From positions 1 to 64,000 of the forward strand of contig NZ_JBLZPK010000008.1 of NCBI RefSeq assembly GCF_049199905.1: 64,000 bases of DNA. The letters run 5' to 3'. The notes beneath the pieces were generated by a model that worked only from the letters and a program-made list of their open reading frames with translations, was not told where the DNA came from and did not search any database. A program made the translations under genes and the position numbers. Of the stretch, positions 55,613 to 64,000 are shown one piece after another; the first letter of the stretch is position 1, and each line of letters begins with the position of its first letter. This stretch comes from Shinella sp032095155 (lineage in GTDB: Bacteria; Pseudomonadota; Alphaproteobacteria; Rhizobiales; Rhizobiaceae).

Positions 55613-55618
55613 TCTTTC

Positions 55619-55638
55619 CCGCCCGGCACGCCGGGCGG
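55619..55638 (+). other. Intercistronic hairpin between hyuC and hydA
   Basis: CCGCCCGG-CACG-CCGGGCGG, a perfect 8-bp stem followed by TCTTGCG rather than a T-run, so a stability or weak attenuation element. Confidence 0.6.
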
Positions 55639-55687
55639 TCTTGCGCTTCAGGCGCCAGCAAAAATTAAAGACAGGGAACGAACCAAC

Positions 55688-57142
55688 ATGAGCACAGTCA
55701 TCAAGGGCGGAACCGTTGTCACCGCCGACCTGACCTACAAGGCGGACGTCAAGATCGAGGGCGGGAAGATCGTCGAGATCGGCCCCAGCCTCTCGGGCGA
55801 CGAGGTGCTGGATGCGGCGGGCTGTTATGTCATGCCGGGTGGCATCGATCCGCATGTGCATCTCGAAATGCCCTTCATGGGCACCTATTCGGCCGACGAT
55901 TTCGAAAGCGGCACGCGCGCCGGCCTTGCCGGCGGCACGACCATGGTGGTGGATTTCTGCCTGCCCGATCCCGGCCAGTCGCTGCTTGACGCGCTGAAGC
56001 GCTGGGACAACAAATCGACCCGCGCCAATTGCGACTATTCCTTCCACATGTCCGTGACGTGGTGGGGCGAGCAGGTTTTCGACGAGATGAAGGCCGTCGT
56101 CGAGGAAAAGGGCATCAACACCTTCAAGCACTTCATGGCCTACAAGGGCGCGCTGATGGTGAACGACGACGAGATGTTCGCCTCGTTCCAGCGCTGTGCG
56201 GCGCTTGGCGCGCTGCCGCTCGTCCATGCCGAGAACGGCGACGTGGTCGCCGCCATGCAGTCCAAGCTGATGGACGAAGGCAACAACGGCCCGGAGGGAC
56301 ACGCCTATTCGCGCCCGCCGTCCGTCGAGGGTGAGGCGACGAACCGCGCCATCATCATCGCCGACATGGCGGGTGCGCCGCTCTATGTCGTGCACACCTC
56401 CTGCGAACAGGCGCACGAGGCCATCCGTCGCGCCCGCCAGAATGGCATGCGCGTCTATGGCGAACCGCTGATCCAGCATCTGACGCTCGACGAGAGCGAA
56501 TATTTCAACAAGGACTGGGACCATGCCGCCCGCCGCGTCATGAGCCCGCCCTTCCGCAACAAGCAGCATCAGGATTCGCTCTGGGCCGGCCTTGCCAGCG
56601 GCTCGCTGCAGGTGGTGGCGACCGACCATTGCGCCTTCACGACCGACCAGAAGCGCACGGGTGCGGGCGATTTCCGCAAGATCCCGAACGGCACCGGCGG
56701 CCTCGAAGACCGCATGCCGATGCTCTGGACCAACGGCGTCAACACCGGTCGCCTGACGATGAACGAGTTCGTCGCCGTTACCTCTACCAACATCGCCAAG
56801 ATCCTCAACGTCTATCCGAGGAAAGGCGCTATCCTCGTCGGTGCGGATGCGGATATCGTCGTGTGGGATCCGAAGCGCTCCAAGACCATCTCCGCAAAAA
56901 GCCAGCAATCGTCGATCGACTACAATGTCTTCGAGGGCAAGGAGGTCGTCGGTCTGCCGCGCTACACGCTGACGCGCGGCGTCGTCGCCATCGAGGAGAG
57001 CACGGTGAAGACCCGCGAGGGCCACGGCCAGTTCGTCAAGCGCGAGCCGTTTGCCGCCGTCAGCAAGGCGCTCTCAACGTGGAAGGAAATCACCGCGCCG
57101 CGCAAGGTGGAGCGCAGCGGCATTCCGGCGAGCGGCGTCTGA
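55688..57142 (+). CDS. hydA: Dihydropyrimidinase (D-hydantoinase)
   Basis: Hydrolyses dihydrouracil/dihydrothymine to the N-carbamoyl-beta-amino acid. It has 484 residues, amidohydrolase TIM barrel: metal ligands GGIDPHVHLE (His56, His58), the carboxylated Lys153 in FMAYKGALMV, and downstream His in VHAENGD and VVHTSCEQAH, with Asp in VVATDHCAFTTDQK. It acts between PreTA and the ureidopropionase. Start codon preceded by GGGAACG. Confidence 0.92.
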   Translation: MSTVIKGGTVVTADLTYKADVKIEGGKIVEIGPSLSGDEVLDAAGCYVMPGGIDPHVHLEMPFMGTYSADDFESGTRAGLAGGTTMVVDFCLPDPGQSLLDALKRWDNKSTRANCDYSFHMSVTWWGEQVFDEMKAVVEEKGINTFKHFMAYKGALMVNDDEMFASFQRCAALGALPLVHAENGDVVAAMQSKLMDEGNNGPEGHAYSRPPSVEGEATNRAIIIADMAGAPLYVVHTSCEQAHEAIRRARQNGMRVYGEPLIQHLTLDESEYFNKDWDHAARRVMSPPFRNKQHQDSLWAGLASGSLQVVATDHCAFTTDQKRTGAGDFRKIPNGTGGLEDRMPMLWTNGVNTGRLTMNEFVAVTSTNIAKILNVYPRKGAILVGADADIVVWDPKRSKTISAKSQQSSIDYNVFEGKEVVGLPRYTLTRGVVAIEESTVKTREGHGQFVKREPFAAVSKALSTWKEITAPRKVERSGIPASGV

Positions 57143-57519
57143 TGCCGGCCGCCCGCGCCCTCCCCGCGCTCCTACTCGGCCTCGCGCTCGCCGGCCCGGC
57201 GGGCGCGGCGGCTGATATCGTCGACGGCAGCTATGGCGACAAGGACGGCTGCCTCTATTCCGAAACCGGCGAATCCTCCGGCTCCGACATTTTCTTCCTG
57301 CTCAACAAGGAGGGCGTGACCACCGCCGTCTCCTATTGCGAATTCAAGGGCGACGGCAAACAGGTCGGCGGCGCGACGAAAGTCACTGCCGAATGCCATG
57401 AGGAAGGCTCCGAAGACGTCACGCCCTACGAGCTGACGCTGACGCCCGACAAGGGCGGCTACACCGTCAGCTTCCCCGACGGCGCGCGCTGGGGGCCACT
57501 GAAGCGGTGCAAGAAGTAA
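57142..57519 (+). CDS. Small secreted hypothetical protein after hydA
   Basis: 125 residues. A signal peptide (MPAARALPALLLGLALAGPA, cleavage near GAA) and a mature domain of about 100 residues with several cysteines (first at 37 in KDGCLYS), ending PLKRCKK. Its ATG overlaps the hydA stop (TGATG), so it is translated with it. No family is recognised; why a periplasmic protein is coupled to a cytoplasmic hydrolase is unclear. Confidence 0.68.
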   Translation: MPAARALPALLLGLALAGPAGAAADIVDGSYGDKDGCLYSETGESSGSDIFFLLNKEGVTTAVSYCEFKGDGKQVGGATKVTAECHEEGSEDVTPYELTLTPDKGGYTVSFPDGARWGPLKRCKK

Positions 57520-57536
57520 TGGGCGGGCGAAGACGT

Positions 57537-57950
57537 TTAGCGCGGAACCAGCGCCTCGAGATGCGGCAGAAGCACAACGCTCTCCTGCTCGTGGGGATCT
57601 GTCCGGGCAATGACGGCAGAGGCCGGCTGGTCGGAAAGGTTGGCCGGCAGATGCGGCACGCCTGCGGGGATGTAGAACATCTCGCCTGCCTTGACGATCA
57701 CATGGTTCTCCAGCCGCTCGCCATACCAGGTATGCGCCTCGCCGGAGAGCATGTAGATCGCCGTCTCGTGGCTCTCGTGTTTATGCGCTTTCGCGCGCCC
57801 GCCCGGCGGGATCGTCAGAAGATGCATGCAGATGCCCGACGCACCGACGCTTTCTCGCGCAATACCCTCGAAATAGCTGAACCCCTGCTTGCCGTCATAG
57901 GTGGTACCCGGACGCACGATCCGGCATCCGACTTTCGTTTCACCCGTCAT
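57537..57950 (-). CDS. Cupin domain protein
   Basis: 137 residues. A single cupin barrel: HLLTIPPGGRAKAHKHESHE (motif 1 metal His/Glu) and EMFYIPAGVPHLPANL (motif 2). GGAGG precedes the ATG at 57950. It lies antisense between the hydA unit and the ABC transporter. It may bind or act on a pathway intermediate, but nothing in the sequence names a substrate. Confidence 0.8.
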   Translation of the reverse strand: MTGETKVGCRIVRPGTTYDGKQGFSYFEGIARESVGASGICMHLLTIPPGGRAKAHKHESHETAIYMLSGEAHTWYGERLENHVIVKAGEMFYIPAGVPHLPANLSDQPASAVIARTDPHEQESVVLLPHLEALVPR

Positions 57951-58066
57951 TTCCATCTCCTCCGAAAGAATTCCGTGCCCAAAGTGATAGCGAAGACAAA
58001 GCCGATTGCAATGCCGGGAAGGGACATGCAGTCTGCCGGAAACCGCGCCGTGCGAGGCGCCGAAAG

Positions 58067-58870
58067 ATGATGAGCATGGCCCCAGCGAATACCGTCGTCT
58101 GCGCAAAGGATCTCGGCCTCACCTTCCAGACCGCCGATGGTCCCGTCACGGCGCTGACCGGCGTCAACCTCACCGTCGAAAAGGGTGATTTCGTCTCCTT
58201 CATCGGCCCGTCCGGCTGCGGCAAGACGACCTTCCTGCGCGTCATCGCCGATCTCGAAAAACCGACATCCGGCACCATCACGGTCAACGAACTGTCGCCG
58301 GAAGAGGCCCGCAAGCGCCGCGCCTACGGCTATGTCTTCCAGGCAGCAGCCCTTTACCCCTGGCGCACCATCGAGAAGAACATCGCCCTGCCGCTCGAAA
58401 TCATGGGCTATTCGAAGGCCGAGCAGCAGGCCCGCATCGCCCATACGCTCGACCTCGTCAACCTCACGGGTTTCAGCAAGAAATACCCCTGGCAGCTGTC
58501 GGGCGGCATGCAGCAGCGCGCCTCGATTGCCCGCGCGCTCGCCTTCGACGCCGATCTCCTGCTGATGGACGAACCCTTCGGTGCGCTCGACGAGATCGTG
58601 CGCGACCATCTCAATGAGCAGCTCCTGAAACTCTGGGCCGCCACGCAGAAGACGATCTGCTTCGTCACCCATTCGATCCCGGAAGCGGTCTATCTCTCGA
58701 CGAAGATCGTCGTGATGAGCCCTCGCCCGGGCCGCGTGACTGACGTCATCGATTCCCCCCTCCCCAGGGAACGCCCCCTCGGTATCCGCGAAACCCCGGA
58801 ATTCCTCGAAATCGCCCACCGCGTCCGCGAAGGCCTGCGCGCCGGCCACAGCTACGAGGAGCACGCCTGA
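58067..58870 (+). CDS. ABC transporter ATPase (SsuB/TauB/ThiZ type)
   Basis: 267 residues. Walker A GPSGCGKTT, signature LSGGMQQRASIARAL, Walker B LLMDEPFGALD, and a family C-terminal segment VYLSTKIVVMSPRPGRV. First gene of a transport operon with two permeases and an NMT1/THI5-type binding protein, probably for a pyrimidine or a hydantoin-like product. ATGs at 58067, 58070 and 58076 are all possible. Confidence 0.87.
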   Translation: MMSMAPANTVVCAKDLGLTFQTADGPVTALTGVNLTVEKGDFVSFIGPSGCGKTTFLRVIADLEKPTSGTITVNELSPEEARKRRAYGYVFQAAALYPWRTIEKNIALPLEIMGYSKAEQQARIAHTLDLVNLTGFSKKYPWQLSGGMQQRASIARALAFDADLLLMDEPFGALDEIVRDHLNEQLLKLWAATQKTICFVTHSIPEAVYLSTKIVVMSPRPGRVTDVIDSPLPRERPLGIRETPEFLEIAHRVREGLRAGHSYEEHA

Positions 58871-59205
58871 TGAAGCTCTCCTTCGTGCTCTGGCTGTTCG
58901 GCGCCACCGCCGTGTTCATCGGCGCGGCCACCTCGTCGCGCGCCTATCTCGGCACCACGAACATCCTTTATCTGCTGCTGTCCATGGCGCTGTACATCGT
59001 CGGCAACCTGATGATGCTGAAGTTGATGCGCGAGGGTGGGCTCGGGCTTGCCATCTCGCTTTCCGCCATCACGCAGTTGCTGCTGGTCAATGTCATCGCC
59101 TTTTTCTTCTTCGGCGAGCGGCTGAGCCAGACGCAGCTTGCCGGCGTCGGTCTCGGCATTGTCGCCATGGGGTTGATGCTGCTTCCCACGACGGCAAGGA
59201 GCTGA
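58870..59205 (+). CDS. Small four-helix DMT/SMR-like membrane protein inside the ABC operon
   Basis: 111 residues with four predicted membrane helices (VLWLFGATAVFIGAATSS, NILYLLLSMALYIVGNLMML, LGLAISLSAITQLLLVNVIA, LAGVGLGIVAMGLMLL). It resembles the EamA/SMR half-transporter fold but lacks the EmrE Glu in helix 1. Its ATG overlaps the ATPase stop (TGATG) and the next permease follows 3 bases after its stop, so it is tightly embedded. Role unknown. Confidence 0.72.
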   Translation: MKLSFVLWLFGATAVFIGAATSSRAYLGTTNILYLLLSMALYIVGNLMMLKLMREGGLGLAISLSAITQLLLVNVIAFFFFGERLSQTQLAGVGLGIVAMGLMLLPTTARS

Positions 59206-59208
59206 GCC

Positions 59209-60093
59209 ATGGGGGAAGCAAGTTTTCTCAGAGATCGCCTTCTTCCCATCGGCACCGTGGTGCTCGCACTGCTCGCCCTCTGGTATGTCTTCGTCGTGGT
59301 GCTGAATGCGCCCTTCGAGCGCGACACCGCAGCACGAGCCGGTACGACGATCGGCTTCATGGAACTCCTACCGAAGACCATGGCGCAGGAGCGTCCGGTT
59401 CTGCCGGCGCCGCATCAGGTCTTCGCCGAACTCTGGGATACCACCGTCAACAAGGCGATCACCTCGAAGCGCAGCCTCGTCTATCATGCCTGGATCACGC
59501 TGTCGGCGACGCTGATGGGTTTCGGCATGGGTGCCGTGCTAGGCATCCTGCTTGCCATCGCCATCGTGCACAACCGCGCCATGGACCGCTCGCTGATGCC
59601 TTGGGTCATTGCCAGCCAGACGATCCCCATCCTCGCCATCGCGCCGATGATCATCGTCGTTCTGAATGCGGTGGGCATATCAGGCCTGATGCCGAAGGCG
59701 CTGATCTCGACCTATCTGTCCTTCTTCCCCATCGTCGTCGGCATGGTGAAGGGCCTGCGCAGCCCCGAACAGATCCAGCTCGACCTGATGCACACCTATC
59801 ATGCCTCGTCGTCGCAGACCTTCTGGAAGCTGCGCTGGCCCTCGTCCATGCCCTACCTCTTCACCTCGTTGAAGGTGGCGATCGCCATCTCGCTCGTCGG
59901 CGCGATCGTCGGCGAACTGCCGACCGGCGCGGTCGCTGGGCTTGGTGCGCGCCTGCTCGCCGGCTCCTATTACGGTCAGACGGTGCAGATCTGGGCCGCG
60001 CTCTTCATGGCGGCGGCGGTTGCGGCGCTGCTCGTCATCGTCGTCGGCTTTGCTCATAGCCTCGTTCTCAAGCGCATGGGGGCACGGGCATGA
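59209..60093 (+). CDS. ABC transporter permease (SsuC/TauC type)
   Basis: 294 residues, about six helices. The EAA-like loop is QLDLMHTYHASSSQTFWKLR WPSS in part; GELPTGAVAGLGARLLAGSY follows as in SsuC relatives. It ends overlapping the second permease by 4 bases (ATGA). One of two non-identical permeases, so the membrane core is a heterodimer. Confidence 0.86.
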   Translation: MGEASFLRDRLLPIGTVVLALLALWYVFVVVLNAPFERDTAARAGTTIGFMELLPKTMAQERPVLPAPHQVFAELWDTTVNKAITSKRSLVYHAWITLSATLMGFGMGAVLGILLAIAIVHNRAMDRSLMPWVIASQTIPILAIAPMIIVVLNAVGISGLMPKALISTYLSFFPIVVGMVKGLRSPEQIQLDLMHTYHASSSQTFWKLRWPSSMPYLFTSLKVAIAISLVGAIVGELPTGAVAGLGARLLAGSYYGQTVQIWAALFMAAAVAALLVIVVGFAHSLVLKRMGARA

Positions 60094-60959
60094 ACCTTTC
60101 CATCCTCCTTGCCGCCATCGTCTTCTGGCTCGCCGCCTGGGCGTTCAACGAATGGCTGGTGCGCCGGAAATTCCGGAACCCCACGGCCGAGCGCGCGGCG
60201 CGCATCGCCGTGCCGCTGATCTTCGGCGCGACCATCCTCGTGCTGTGGGAAGGCATCGTGCGCGGCTTCAACGTACCCTCCGTTCTGCTGCCGCCGCCGA
60301 GCATGATCTGGGCGCGGCTGATCACGTCGGTGCCGACGCTCTGGGCGGATTTCCGCCAGACCTTCCTGAAATCCGTGATCACGGGTTATGCGCTCGGCTG
60401 CGGCCTCGGCTTCCTCGTCGCCATCCTCATCGACCGCTCGCCCTTCCTGCAAAAGGGCCTGCTGCCGCTCGGCAATTTCGTCTCGGCGCTGCCGGTCATC
60501 GGCGTGGCACCCATCATGGTCATGTGGTTCGGCTTCGACTGGCAGTCCAAGGTCGCCGTCGTCGTCATCATGACATTCTTCCCTATGCTGGTGAACACGG
60601 TCTCCGGCCTTGCCGCGACGAGCCACATGGAGCGCGACCTGATGCGCACCTATGCCGCCGACTGGTTCCAGACGCTCGTCAAGCTGCGCCTTCCCGCCGC
60701 CTGGCCCTTCATCTTCAACGCTCTCAAGATCAACTCGACGCTGGCGCTGATCGGCGCGATCGTCGCCGAGTTCTTCGGAACCCCCATCGTCGGCATGGGC
60801 TTCCGGATTTCCACGGAAGTGGGCCGCATGAATGTCGACATGGTCTGGGCCGAAATCGCGGTTGCCGCGGTGGCTGGTTCCGCCTTCTATGGGGCGGTCG
60901 CGCTCATCGAGCGGATCGTCACGTTCTGGCATCCGTCTGTCCGTGGTGGGCAGGCGTAA
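60090..60959 (+). CDS. ABC transporter permease (SsuC/TauC type)
   Basis: 289 residues, six helices. MERDLMRTYAADWFQTLVKL RLPAA holds the EAA loop, and EFFGTPIVGMGFRISTEVGR follows. Partner of the previous permease. The binding-protein gene starts 25 bases later. Confidence 0.86.
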   Translation: MNLSILLAAIVFWLAAWAFNEWLVRRKFRNPTAERAARIAVPLIFGATILVLWEGIVRGFNVPSVLLPPPSMIWARLITSVPTLWADFRQTFLKSVITGYALGCGLGFLVAILIDRSPFLQKGLLPLGNFVSALPVIGVAPIMVMWFGFDWQSKVAVVVIMTFFPMLVNTVSGLAATSHMERDLMRTYAADWFQTLVKLRLPAAWPFIFNALKINSTLALIGAIVAEFFGTPIVGMGFRISTEVGRMNVDMVWAEIAVAAVAGSAFYGAVALIERIVTFWHPSVRGGQA

Positions 60960-60984
60960 AACAAAGAAGAAAGAGGGAACTGAC

Positions 60985-61977
60985 ATGAAAAAGACGATTG
61001 CATCCATGCTTCTCGCAAGCGCCTTCTCGCTTGCCGCTTTCCAGGCGGAGGCCGCCGACAAGGTGACGCTCCAGCTGAAATGGGTGACCCAGTCCCAGTT
61101 CGCCGGCTACTATGTCGCGAAGGACAAGGGCTATTACGAGGAAGAAGGCCTCGACGTCGATATCAAGCCGGGCGGCCCGGATATCGCACCGGCCCAGGTG
61201 ATCGCCGGCGGCGGCGCCGACGTCATCGTCGACTGGATGCCCTCCGCACTCGCCACCCGCGAAAAGGGTGTCGCACTCGTCAACATCGCCCAGCCGTTCA
61301 AGTCCTCCGGCATGATGCTGACTTGTCTGAAGGAATCAGGCGTCAAGGGTCCTGAGGATTTCAAGGGCAAGACGCTGGGCGTCTGGTTCTTCGGCAACGA
61401 ATATCCCTTCCTGTCCTGGATGAGCCACCTGAAGATCCCGACCGATGGTGGACCGGATGGTGTGACGGTCCTCAAGCAGGGCTTCAACGTCGATCCGCTG
61501 TTGCAAAAGCAGGCGGCCTGCATCTCGACCATGACCTACAACGAATACGGTCAGGTTCTCGATGCTGGCATCAAGCCGGAAGACCTCGTGACCTTCAAAT
61601 ACGAGGACCAGGGCGTCGCGACGCTGGAAGACGGCCTCTACGTTCTGCAGGACAAGCTCGCCGACCCGGCCTTCAAGGAGAAGATGGTCAAGTTTGTGCG
61701 CGCCTCCATGAAGGGCTGGAAATATGCGGAAGCGAACCCGGACGAAGCCGCCGGGATCGTGCTGGAAAACGACTCGACTGGCGCGCAGACCGAGGCGCAC
61801 CAGAAGTTCATGATGGGCGAAGTCGCCAAGCTGACGGCCGGCTCCAACGGCGCGCTCGACGAGGCGGACTACAAGCGCACCGTCGCCTCGCTTCTGGCCG
61901 GCGGCTCGGACCCGGTCATCTCCAAGGAGCCGGAAGGCGCCTGGACGCATGAGATCACCGACGCAGCCTTGAAGTAG
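60985..61977 (+). CDS. NMT1/THI5-like periplasmic binding protein
   Basis: 330 residues. Signal peptide MKKTIASMLLASAFSLAAFQ ending AEAA, then KVTLQLKWVTQSQFAGYYVA and DKGYYEEEGLDVDIKPGGPD, the hallmark of NMT1/THI5 pyrimidine-type binding proteins, with GGGADVIVDWMPSALATREK. AGAGGGA precedes the ATG. In this context the ligand is likely a pyrimidine, dihydropyrimidine or hydantoin; thiamine precursors are the alternative. Confidence 0.88.
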   Translation: MKKTIASMLLASAFSLAAFQAEAADKVTLQLKWVTQSQFAGYYVAKDKGYYEEEGLDVDIKPGGPDIAPAQVIAGGGADVIVDWMPSALATREKGVALVNIAQPFKSSGMMLTCLKESGVKGPEDFKGKTLGVWFFGNEYPFLSWMSHLKIPTDGGPDGVTVLKQGFNVDPLLQKQAACISTMTYNEYGQVLDAGIKPEDLVTFKYEDQGVATLEDGLYVLQDKLADPAFKEKMVKFVRASMKGWKYAEANPDEAAGIVLENDSTGAQTEAHQKFMMGEVAKLTAGSNGALDEADYKRTVASLLAGGSDPVISKEPEGAWTHEITDAALK

Positions 61978-62000
61978 TCGCTTCTCCTGATGGTATCGAC

Positions 62001-62034
62001 GTGCGGGGCCTCAAGCCCCGCATGTTTCGTTTTG
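62001..62034 (+). terminator. Terminator after the ABC importer operon
   Basis: GTGCGGGGC / GCCCCGCAT with a 5-base loop, then GTTTCGTTTT. Located 24 bases after the binding-protein stop. Confidence 0.8.
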
Positions 62035-62287
62035 GGGATGCAAAAAGCTGCGGCGTCCTGTCGCCATTGCCATGGAAAAGCCAAACGCATAAAATAATGA
62101 GGCACCATTCCGTTACCTCTTGTAAGGCTGGCGGACGCCAATTACATAGACCGCAGAGTTGGAAGCTGGGAGAGGCCGACATTGCCCTTTCCGTGTCCGC
62201 TATACTGGCAGGAATAGGGTCCGGAAGACAAAAAGAACGCCCGGATCACGATCATATTACGTCATGCTCTTTGGGAAAGTTCGGCCT
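62035..62287. other. Intergenic region before the RND efflux genes
   Basis: Together with the preceding terminator this makes a 310-base gap without a gene. It holds a possible -10 TATACT at 62201 with only a loosely matching -35 (GACATT) 17 bases upstream. No clear operator palindrome or regulator gene is present. An in-frame ATG at 62264 offers a slightly longer adaptor protein. Confidence 0.5.
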
Positions 62288-63496
62288 ATGGCTTCTGGAC
62301 ACAGGAAAGTCCTCTCTTTTTCCGTCGCCGCTTTCATGACGGCAACGCCGGGCCTTGCGCTCGCTGCCGATGCGGCAACGGCCACCGGCGAAACGCAGCA
62401 GCAGACCCAGAACCTTCCGGCAATCGTCGTCAGCGCCGCCGAGACGCGCACCATCGTCGACCGCGTCATCGCGACCGGCACGGTGCAGGCCGTCGAGGAG
62501 GTCTATGTCGTGCCGCTGGTCGATGGGCTCTCCATCCGCACGCTGGCCGCCGATGTCGGTGACACGGTCGAGGCGGAGGGCACGCTCGCCACGCTGAACG
62601 ACGATGCACTCCTGTTGCAGAAGAGCCAGACCGAAGCCTCGCTTGCGAAAGCCGAGGCCGCGCTGGCGCAGATCAAGGCGCAGCAGGTGGAGGCGAAGGC
62701 CAATGCCGACGAGGCCATCCGGGTCCGCGACCGCTCGCTCAAGCTGGTGAAATCAGGCTCGCAATCGCAGGCGACCGCCGATCAGGCCGTCGCCACCGCC
62801 GATGCCGCCCTCGCCCGCGTCAATTCCGCCGACCAGGCGATCGCCGTTTCGCAGGCCGATATCAAGGTCGCCCAGACGCAGATCGACGATATCGCGCTGA
62901 AGCTCGCCCGCACGGCGGTGAAGTCGCCGGTCTCGGGTGTCGTCTCGGCCCGCACGGCCAAGATCGGCGCGATCGCCAGCGGCGCGGCCTCGCCGCTCTT
63001 TACCGTCATCCGTGACGGCGCAATCGAGCTGAAGGCCGACGTATCAGAAGATTCCGTGCTCAAGCTCGCGGTTGGCCAGAAGGCGACCGTCAAGCTTGCC
63101 GGCGGTGCCGCTTCGGTCACGGGCACGATCCGCCTCGTCGAGCCGACGCTCGACCCGCAGAGCCGCCTCGGCCGCGTCTATATCCGCTTCGATGAGCCGG
63201 GCAAGGCCCGTGCAGGCATGTTCGCCAGCGCCGAGATCGTCGTCGAGGAGCGCGAAGGCATCGTGCTGCCGCTCTCGGCGGTCACGACCGCCGACGGCAA
63301 GACGGTGGCCCGCAAGGTCGAGAACGGCGTCGTCAAGCTCGTGCCGGTCGAAACCGGCATTCAGGACGGCCAGGTGCTCGAGATCCTCAGCGGCCTGAAA
63401 GCAGGCGACGAGGTGGTGGCCAAGGCCGGCGCCTATGTCCGCGATGGCGACAAGGTCAATCCGGTGCATGCCGAGCAGGCCTCGGCAACGAAATGA
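62288..63496 (+). CDS. RND efflux periplasmic adaptor (membrane fusion protein)
   Basis: 402 residues. Signal peptide (HRKVLSFSVAAFMTATPGLA), lipoyl/barrel-sandwich halves (TGTVQAVEEVYVVPLVDGLS; RTAVKSPVSGVVSARTAKIG) around a long alpha-hairpin coiled coil (about 110-215), then beta-barrel and membrane-proximal domains. It links an inner-membrane RND pump to an outer-membrane channel. GGGAAAG precedes ATG 62288. The pump gene follows after 122 bases containing two small hairpins (63505-63520 and 63530-63546). Confidence 0.88.
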   Translation: MASGHRKVLSFSVAAFMTATPGLALAADAATATGETQQQTQNLPAIVVSAAETRTIVDRVIATGTVQAVEEVYVVPLVDGLSIRTLAADVGDTVEAEGTLATLNDDALLLQKSQTEASLAKAEAALAQIKAQQVEAKANADEAIRVRDRSLKLVKSGSQSQATADQAVATADAALARVNSADQAIAVSQADIKVAQTQIDDIALKLARTAVKSPVSGVVSARTAKIGAIASGAASPLFTVIRDGAIELKADVSEDSVLKLAVGQKATVKLAGGAASVTGTIRLVEPTLDPQSRLGRVYIRFDEPGKARAGMFASAEIVVEEREGIVLPLSAVTTADGKTVARKVENGVVKLVPVETGIQDGQVLEILSGLKAGDEVVAKAGAYVRDGDKVNPVHAEQASATK

Positions 63497-63618
63497 CGTG
63501 AAGGCCCTTTTACGAAAGGGTCTATAATGCCGGGCGGGGCGCCCGGTGGCATGACGGGTGATCCGGGAGGGGCCGGAACCCTGTTACCGTCTGGTCTCTC
63601 TACAAGGACTTTGGGGAC

Positions 63619-64000
63619 ATGAACTTTTCAGCTTGGTCCATTCGCAATCCGATTGCGCCGCTGCTCGCGTTTTTCCTGCTGATCTATGTCGGCATCTCCT
63701 CGTTTTTCGCGCTGCCCATCACGCGGTTCCCGAATATCGACGTGCCGATCATCGCCATCAACGTGACCCAGAGCGGTGCCGCCCCGGCCGAGCTTGAGGT
63801 TCAGGTCACCAAGGAGATCGAGGATGCGGTCGCCGGCATCGAAGGCGTCAAGGACATCATGTCCACCGTCACGGACGGCAGCTCGCTGACATCGGTGCTC
63901 TTCGAGATTGAAAAGCCGACCAACCAGGCGCTTCAGGACGTCAAGGACGCGATCGACCGCATCCGCAGCGACCTGCCGGCCTCGGTCGAGGAACCCGTCG
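63619..64000 (+). CDS. RND efflux transporter permease, 3' end beyond window
   Basis: The first 127 residues are visible. MNFSAWSIRNPIAPLLAFFL begins the first membrane helix, followed by RFPNIDVPIIAINVTQSGAA and the periplasmic porter domain (VTKEIEDAVAGIEGVKDIMS), typical of AcrB/MdtB-type (HAE-1) pumps. TTGGGGAC lies before the ATG. Substrates cannot be inferred. Confidence 0.9.
   Translation, partial: MNFSAWSIRNPIAPLLAFFLLIYVGISSFFALPITRFPNIDVPIIAINVTQSGAAPAELEVQVTKEIEDAVAGIEGVKDIMSTVTDGSSLTSVLFEIEKPTNQALQDVKDAIDRIRSDLPASVEEPV

Noticed and set aside
55379..57025. 548-codon minus-strand ORF opposite hydA
   Set aside because: Shadow ORF without recognisable domain; hydA is certain.

Overview
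The window is 64 kb of GC-rich DNA from an alphaproteobacterium of the Rhizobiaceae type (Rhizobium/Agrobacterium/Ensifer/Shinella group; the genus cannot be fixed from the sequence). The evidence is the gene set: a hmuSTUV heme locus with an adjacent tonB, a smoEFGKS-mtlK polyol operon, a phyR/nepR/ecfG general stress locus, exoD, ThuA-type and inositol genes, and TGA-N9-TCA iron boxes. It looks like ordinary chromosome or chromid. No insertion sequence, prophage, CRISPR array or plasmid origin was seen. There are two assembly gaps, at 10452-10680 and 51617-51655.

Layout. 1-3.4 kb: end of a probable inositol ABC transporter (ATPase, permease) plus inositol 2-dehydrogenase, closed by a terminator. 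3.5-3.8 kb: a 36-residue lipoprotein-like ORF and tRNA-Arg(CCG). 3.9-8.8 kb: xylF-xylH-xylG, divergent from a ROK regulator across a perfect 21-bp palindrome. 8.8-10.4 kb: AraC regulator divergent from a short-chain dehydrogenase. 10.7-18.2 kb: a surface polysaccharide and secretion island (Wzz/GumC-like protein, GH5 glycosidase, Wzy-like polymerase) divergent from a 1082-residue secreted RTX repeat protein. 18.2-21.7 kb: phosphatase, GNAT, MarR, arsC, glycosyltransferase. 22-25.9 kb: LacI regulator with a Gfo/Idh oxidoreductase and ThuA-like pair, then an EmrE pump and TetR. 26-33.7 kb: truncated hemoglobin, DUF423, a three-gene unit ending in an IsdG/HmuQ-type heme monooxygenase, tonB and hmuSTUV, with two candidate iron boxes.

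33.8-38.5 kb: general stress response. It holds a DUF883 protein, a holin-X-type membrane protein, an HWE kinase, ecfG, nepR and phyR, with matches to the EcfG promoter GGAAC-N16-CGTT, one of which appears to drive a small RNA ending in its own terminator. 38.5-48.6 kb: sugar alcohol operon with a SorC-type regulator. Polyols are imported by SmoEFGK, oxidised by SmoS and MtlK and phosphorylated by an FGGY kinase. 48.8-62 kb: reductive pyrimidine catabolism (PreT, PreA, dihydropyrimidinase, N-carbamoyl-beta-alanine hydrolase) with a RutR-type repressor, RutR-like boxes and an NMT1/THI5-type ABC importer. exoD and an EamA exporter are interspersed. 62.3-64 kb: an RND efflux adaptor and the start of its pump.

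The most original signals are the stress-promoter-driven small RNA with C-rich segments, the iron-box unit joining a cysteine-rich DUF2325 protein to a heme monooxygenase, and the eight-repeat RTX protein beside the polysaccharide genes.
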